Below, piece by piece: positions 61,813-64,000 of a stretch of DNA of 64,000 nucleotides. This DNA is from an uncultured Pelagibacteraceae bacterium (GTDB lineage Bacteria > Pseudomonadota > Alphaproteobacteria > Pelagibacterales > Pelagibacteraceae). Position 1 is the stretch's first letter; every line of letters begins with the position of its first letter. Under the pieces are notes generated by a model. The model saw only the letters and a list, made by a program, of their open reading frames with translations. It was not told the origin of the DNA and did not search any database. A program made the position numbers and the translations under genes. The stretch covers positions 1 to 64,000 of the forward strand of contig CACJQT010000002.1 of the NCBI GenBank assembly GCA_902595635.1, written 5' to 3'.

Positions 61813-62601
61813 TTATTGAAGAATGCTCATAGGATCAAGTCTAGTTTGAAACCAATTTATCCTAAAATCTAAATGAGGCCCTGTTGATCTTCCAGTAGAT
61901 CCAACAGTACCTATAATTTCTCCTTGTTTAACTTCATCACCAACTTTAACCATTACATTTTCTAGATGTGAATATATTGTCGAAATTCCATGTCCGTGGT
62001 CCATTATTACGGTACCACCCGTATAATAAAGATCATCTTCTGCCATAGTCACTATTCCAGTTCCAGATGATTTAATTTCAGTTCCTTGTTTAGCAGCTAT
62101 ATCAATTCCATAGTGAGGCCATTTAGGTTTTCCGTTAAGAATTCTTTGGCTGCCGTAAACTCCACTAATTATTCCTTTAACGGGCATAATAAATTGTTCA
62201 GTAAAGAAAGTTAAATCTGAATTAATGGCTCTTGCTTTTCCAATTCTTCCATTTTCCTCTTTAATTCTTTTATAAACAGACTCTGGTGGTGTAACTTTAT
62301 TTTCAGGCAGACCATCAATTCTCTGAATATTATATTTTCTCTTAAAAACTTTTTTTATAATTTTATTTTTTTTACCACTATTTATTTCAGTAATAGCTAC
62401 ATCAAATTTTCGATCTCTATCAATTCCGAACACAAAGTATCCATCCTTAGATACTTTAACTTGTGTTTTATCTACAAATACCTTTGATCCAGCTTCTGCT
62501 TTACCTAAAATAAAATGTCCTTGTAAAAATTTACCTTGGAACTCTAAAGCATGAGAGTGTGTAGAAAATATAATTGCTAAAAAAAGCAACAATTTTTTCA
62601 T
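61813..62601 (-). CDS. M23 family peptidoglycan endopeptidase
   Basis: 262 aa from ATG 62601, chosen because it yields signal peptide MKKLLLFLAIIFSTHSHA and because it overlaps the upstream stop (TAATG). LytM domain at the C-terminus: HYGIDIAAKQGTEI (zinc His and Asp), MDHGHGISTIYSHL and GPHLDFRINW (zinc His). N-terminal half is a beta domain (QGHFILGKAEAGSKVFVD). Cleaves cross-links in the cell wall or acts as an activator. Confidence 0.92.
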   Translation of the reverse strand: MKKLLLFLAIIFSTHSHALEFQGKFLQGHFILGKAEAGSKVFVDKTQVKVSKDGYFVFGIDRDRKFDVAITEINSGKKNKIIKKVFKRKYNIQRIDGLPENKVTPPESVYKRIKEENGRIGKARAINSDLTFFTEQFIMPVKGIISGVYGSQRILNGKPKWPHYGIDIAAKQGTEIKSSGTGIVTMAEDDLYYTGGTVIMDHGHGISTIYSHLENVMVKVGDEVKQGEIIGTVGSTGRSTGPHLDFRINWFQTRLDPMSILQ

Positions 62602-63359
62602 TATTTTGCTGTCCAACCCCCATCAATTACAATTGATGTCCCAGTTATCATACTTGCTGCATCTGAAGCCAAAAAACATACTGCTGTAGCCACATCAGAC
62701 TCTGTTGCAACTTTTCCCATGGGTATATTACTTAAAGCAAGCTGTTTAAACTTTTTGTTTTTAAAGAATTTTTTAACCATTGGAGTTTCAACAAATGTAG
62801 GTGAAACTGTATTTACTCTAATATTTTTTGTTGCAAGCTCAACTCCCATTCCTTTTGTTAATCCCTCAATTCCAAACTTTGTCATGTTATAAATATTTCT
62901 ACCTGACATACCGACATGCCCTAATTGTGATGACATATTAATTATAGACCCACCTTTTTTTTTATTTTTTAACATTTTTAGGACTACTAATTGAGCAACG
63001 TTGAATGCCGCCTTCATATTTAAATCTACAAGATAGTTCATACTTGTTTGTTTAATTTTTTCAAAAGGTTCAGGAATATTTGTACCAGCGTTATTTACAA
63101 GAATATCAACTTTCTTAATTTTTTTTAATCTAGAAGAAAGATCTTCATAATCCATAATATCACAAGTTATTTTAGTTAATTTTCCTTTAACTTTTTTTAT
63201 ATCTTTTTGAAGTTTATCAAGATCAGAAGGAGTTCTGCTTACTCCAATTATAGTTGCACCAGCTTCTGCAAGTGCAATAGAACATGCTCTACCAATACCT
63301 TTTCCTGCACCAGTAACTAAAGCGACTTTATTTTTTAAATTAATTTTTTTTAAGTACAT
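62601..63359 (-). CDS. short-chain dehydrogenase/reductase
   Basis: 252 aa. NAD(P) motif VTGAGKGIGRACSIAL, NNAGTN, catalytic Ser/Tyr/Lys in INMSSQLGHVGMSGRNIYNMTKFGIEG, and C-terminal ITGTSIVIDGGWTAK. Classical SDR, alcohol or sugar substrate unknown. Follows the TerC gene by 0 bp and precedes the M23 gene with a one-base overlap. Confidence 0.93.
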   Translation of the reverse strand: MYLKKINLKNKVALVTGAGKGIGRACSIALAEAGATIIGVSRTPSDLDKLQKDIKKVKGKLTKITCDIMDYEDLSSRLKKIKKVDILVNNAGTNIPEPFEKIKQTSMNYLVDLNMKAAFNVAQLVVLKMLKNKKKGGSIINMSSQLGHVGMSGRNIYNMTKFGIEGLTKGMGVELATKNIRVNTVSPTFVETPMVKKFFKNKKFKQLALSNIPMGKVATESDVATAVCFLASDAASMITGTSIVIDGGWTAK

Positions 63360-63938
63360 TTATAAAAATAGTTTTACGTCTGTATATATCAGCTCTATTG
63401 CAACAAATAATATTGCTAATAATCCAACCCATCCTATCCATTTATACTTTTTAATCCAGCCAGATATCAATGTTGCTGCAGTAGCCATTAAAACTATTGA
63501 TAAAACAAGACCAAATATTAATAACATGTAGTGATCTCTAGCTGCACCTGCTACTCCAAGTACATTATCTAAGCTCATTGTAACATCTGCTAGAATTACA
63601 GTTGTTATAGCTTTCATAAATGATGAGTTATCTACTTTTTTGATATTTTCTTCAGCGTTACTATTCATTTTAATCACGTCTTCATAAAGTCTGTAACATA
63701 TATAAAGAAGTAGTATTCCACCTATAAGTCTTAGTCCTGTGATTTGTAATAGATAAGCAGTTATTAGTGTAAATATAATTCTTAAAACTACTGCTGCTCC
63801 AATTCCCCAAAAAATAATTTTTTTTCTTTGTTCGGTTGGAAATTGAGAAGCAACCATTCCAATTATAATTGCGTTGTCTCCTGCTAAAACTAAATCTATA
63901 AAAACTATTTGAAAAAAAATTACTATTTGTTCGGTCAT
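63360..63938 (-). CDS. TerC family membrane protein
   Basis: 192 aa, about seven helices; IDLVLAGDNAIIIGMVASQFP and LADVTMSLDNVLGVAGAA are the paired acidic TerC motifs (YjbE-like short form). Implicated in metal (manganese, calcium) export during protein secretion in some bacteria; role here unknown. ATG overlaps the TGA of the upstream gene. Confidence 0.9.
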   Translation of the reverse strand: MTEQIVIFFQIVFIDLVLAGDNAIIIGMVASQFPTEQRKKIIFWGIGAAVVLRIIFTLITAYLLQITGLRLIGGILLLYICYRLYEDVIKMNSNAEENIKKVDNSSFMKAITTVILADVTMSLDNVLGVAGAARDHYMLLIFGLVLSIVLMATAATLISGWIKKYKWIGWVGLLAILFVAIELIYTDVKLFL

Positions 63939-64000
63939 CTTCTACTATCCTCAATTATCATATCAGCTGCTTTTTCCGCAATCATTATTGTCGGTGCATT
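63935..64000 (-). CDS. C-terminal end of a GMC-family oxidoreductase (truncated by window edge)
   Basis: Twenty-one codons before TGA 63935, reading NAPTIMIAEKAADMIIED..; NAPTIMIAEKA is the closing FAD-contact motif of glucose-methanol-choline oxidoreductases (choline dehydrogenase, alcohol dehydrogenases). The rest lies beyond the right edge. TGA overlaps the terC ATG (ATGA), so they are co-transcribed. Confidence 0.8.
   Translation of the reverse strand, partial: NAPTIMIAEKAADMIIEDSRR

Overview
The window is a compact, very AT-rich chromosomal segment that looks like SAR11 (Candidatus Pelagibacter or a close marine alphaproteobacterium). The evidence is the low GC content, gaps of a few bases, many stop/start overlaps, and the gene set: a three-gene APS reductase locus (aprM-aprB-aprA), sulfoacetaldehyde acetyltransferase (xsc), sulfolactate sulfo-lyase (suyAB), an ammonium transporter without an adjacent PII gene, TRAP transport, and no mobile elements. 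I saw no tRNA, rRNA, insertion sequence, prophage or CRISPR array.

Layout. 1-2.3 kb: end of a class III omega-aminotransferase and alanine dehydrogenase, an amino-group recycling pair. 2.3-4.7 kb: small redox module (thioredoxin-like protein, cytochrome b561, two c-type cytochromes, DUF4396). 4.7-9.2 kb: ABC-2 exporter, two tiny membrane proteins, a TauE-like permease and a sodium:solute symporter. 9.2-16.6 kb: housekeeping (RseP, HU, Amt, peroxiredoxin, rhodanese, RecX, CysQ, DUF3553, MnmA) with several small genes. 16.6-21.9 kb: cystathionine beta-lyase, MFS permease, a pabB/A/C-like cluster and a HIT protein. 22-30.2 kb: sulfur island in which suyAB and xsc release sulfite, AprBA/AprM can oxidise it, and a TauE/SafE permease can export it. 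30.2-33.8 kb: SxtJ / DUF5989 / carbamoyltransferase / SGNH cassette. 33.9-38.7 kb: FAD oxidase, aminotransferase, a 348-bp structured intergenic region, and photolyase. 38.9-47.4 kb: accessory surface region with an 863-aa cNMP-binding/PlsC-like acyltransferase/SGNH fusion, a DUF4174-like protein, five tandem type IV pilin-like genes, an ASPIC/UnbV beta-propeller protein and secreted unknowns. 47.5-57.5 kb: TRAP transporter with CoA-dependent and oxidative catabolic genes. 57.5-64 kb: FAD amine-oxidase-like protein, FkbM methyltransferase, creatinase-like M24 protein, MhpD-like hydratase, M23 peptidase, SDR, TerC and the tail of a GMC oxidoreductase.

The most unusual material is the triple-domain fusion next to the pilin array (38.9-44.5 kb), the sulfonate/sulfite island (22-30.2 kb), and the structured intergenic region at 36.6-36.9 kb. 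Many genes here are under 60 codons and sit at stop/start junctions; these are easily missed and are listed individually. All functional calls come from reading motifs by eye; no database search was run.
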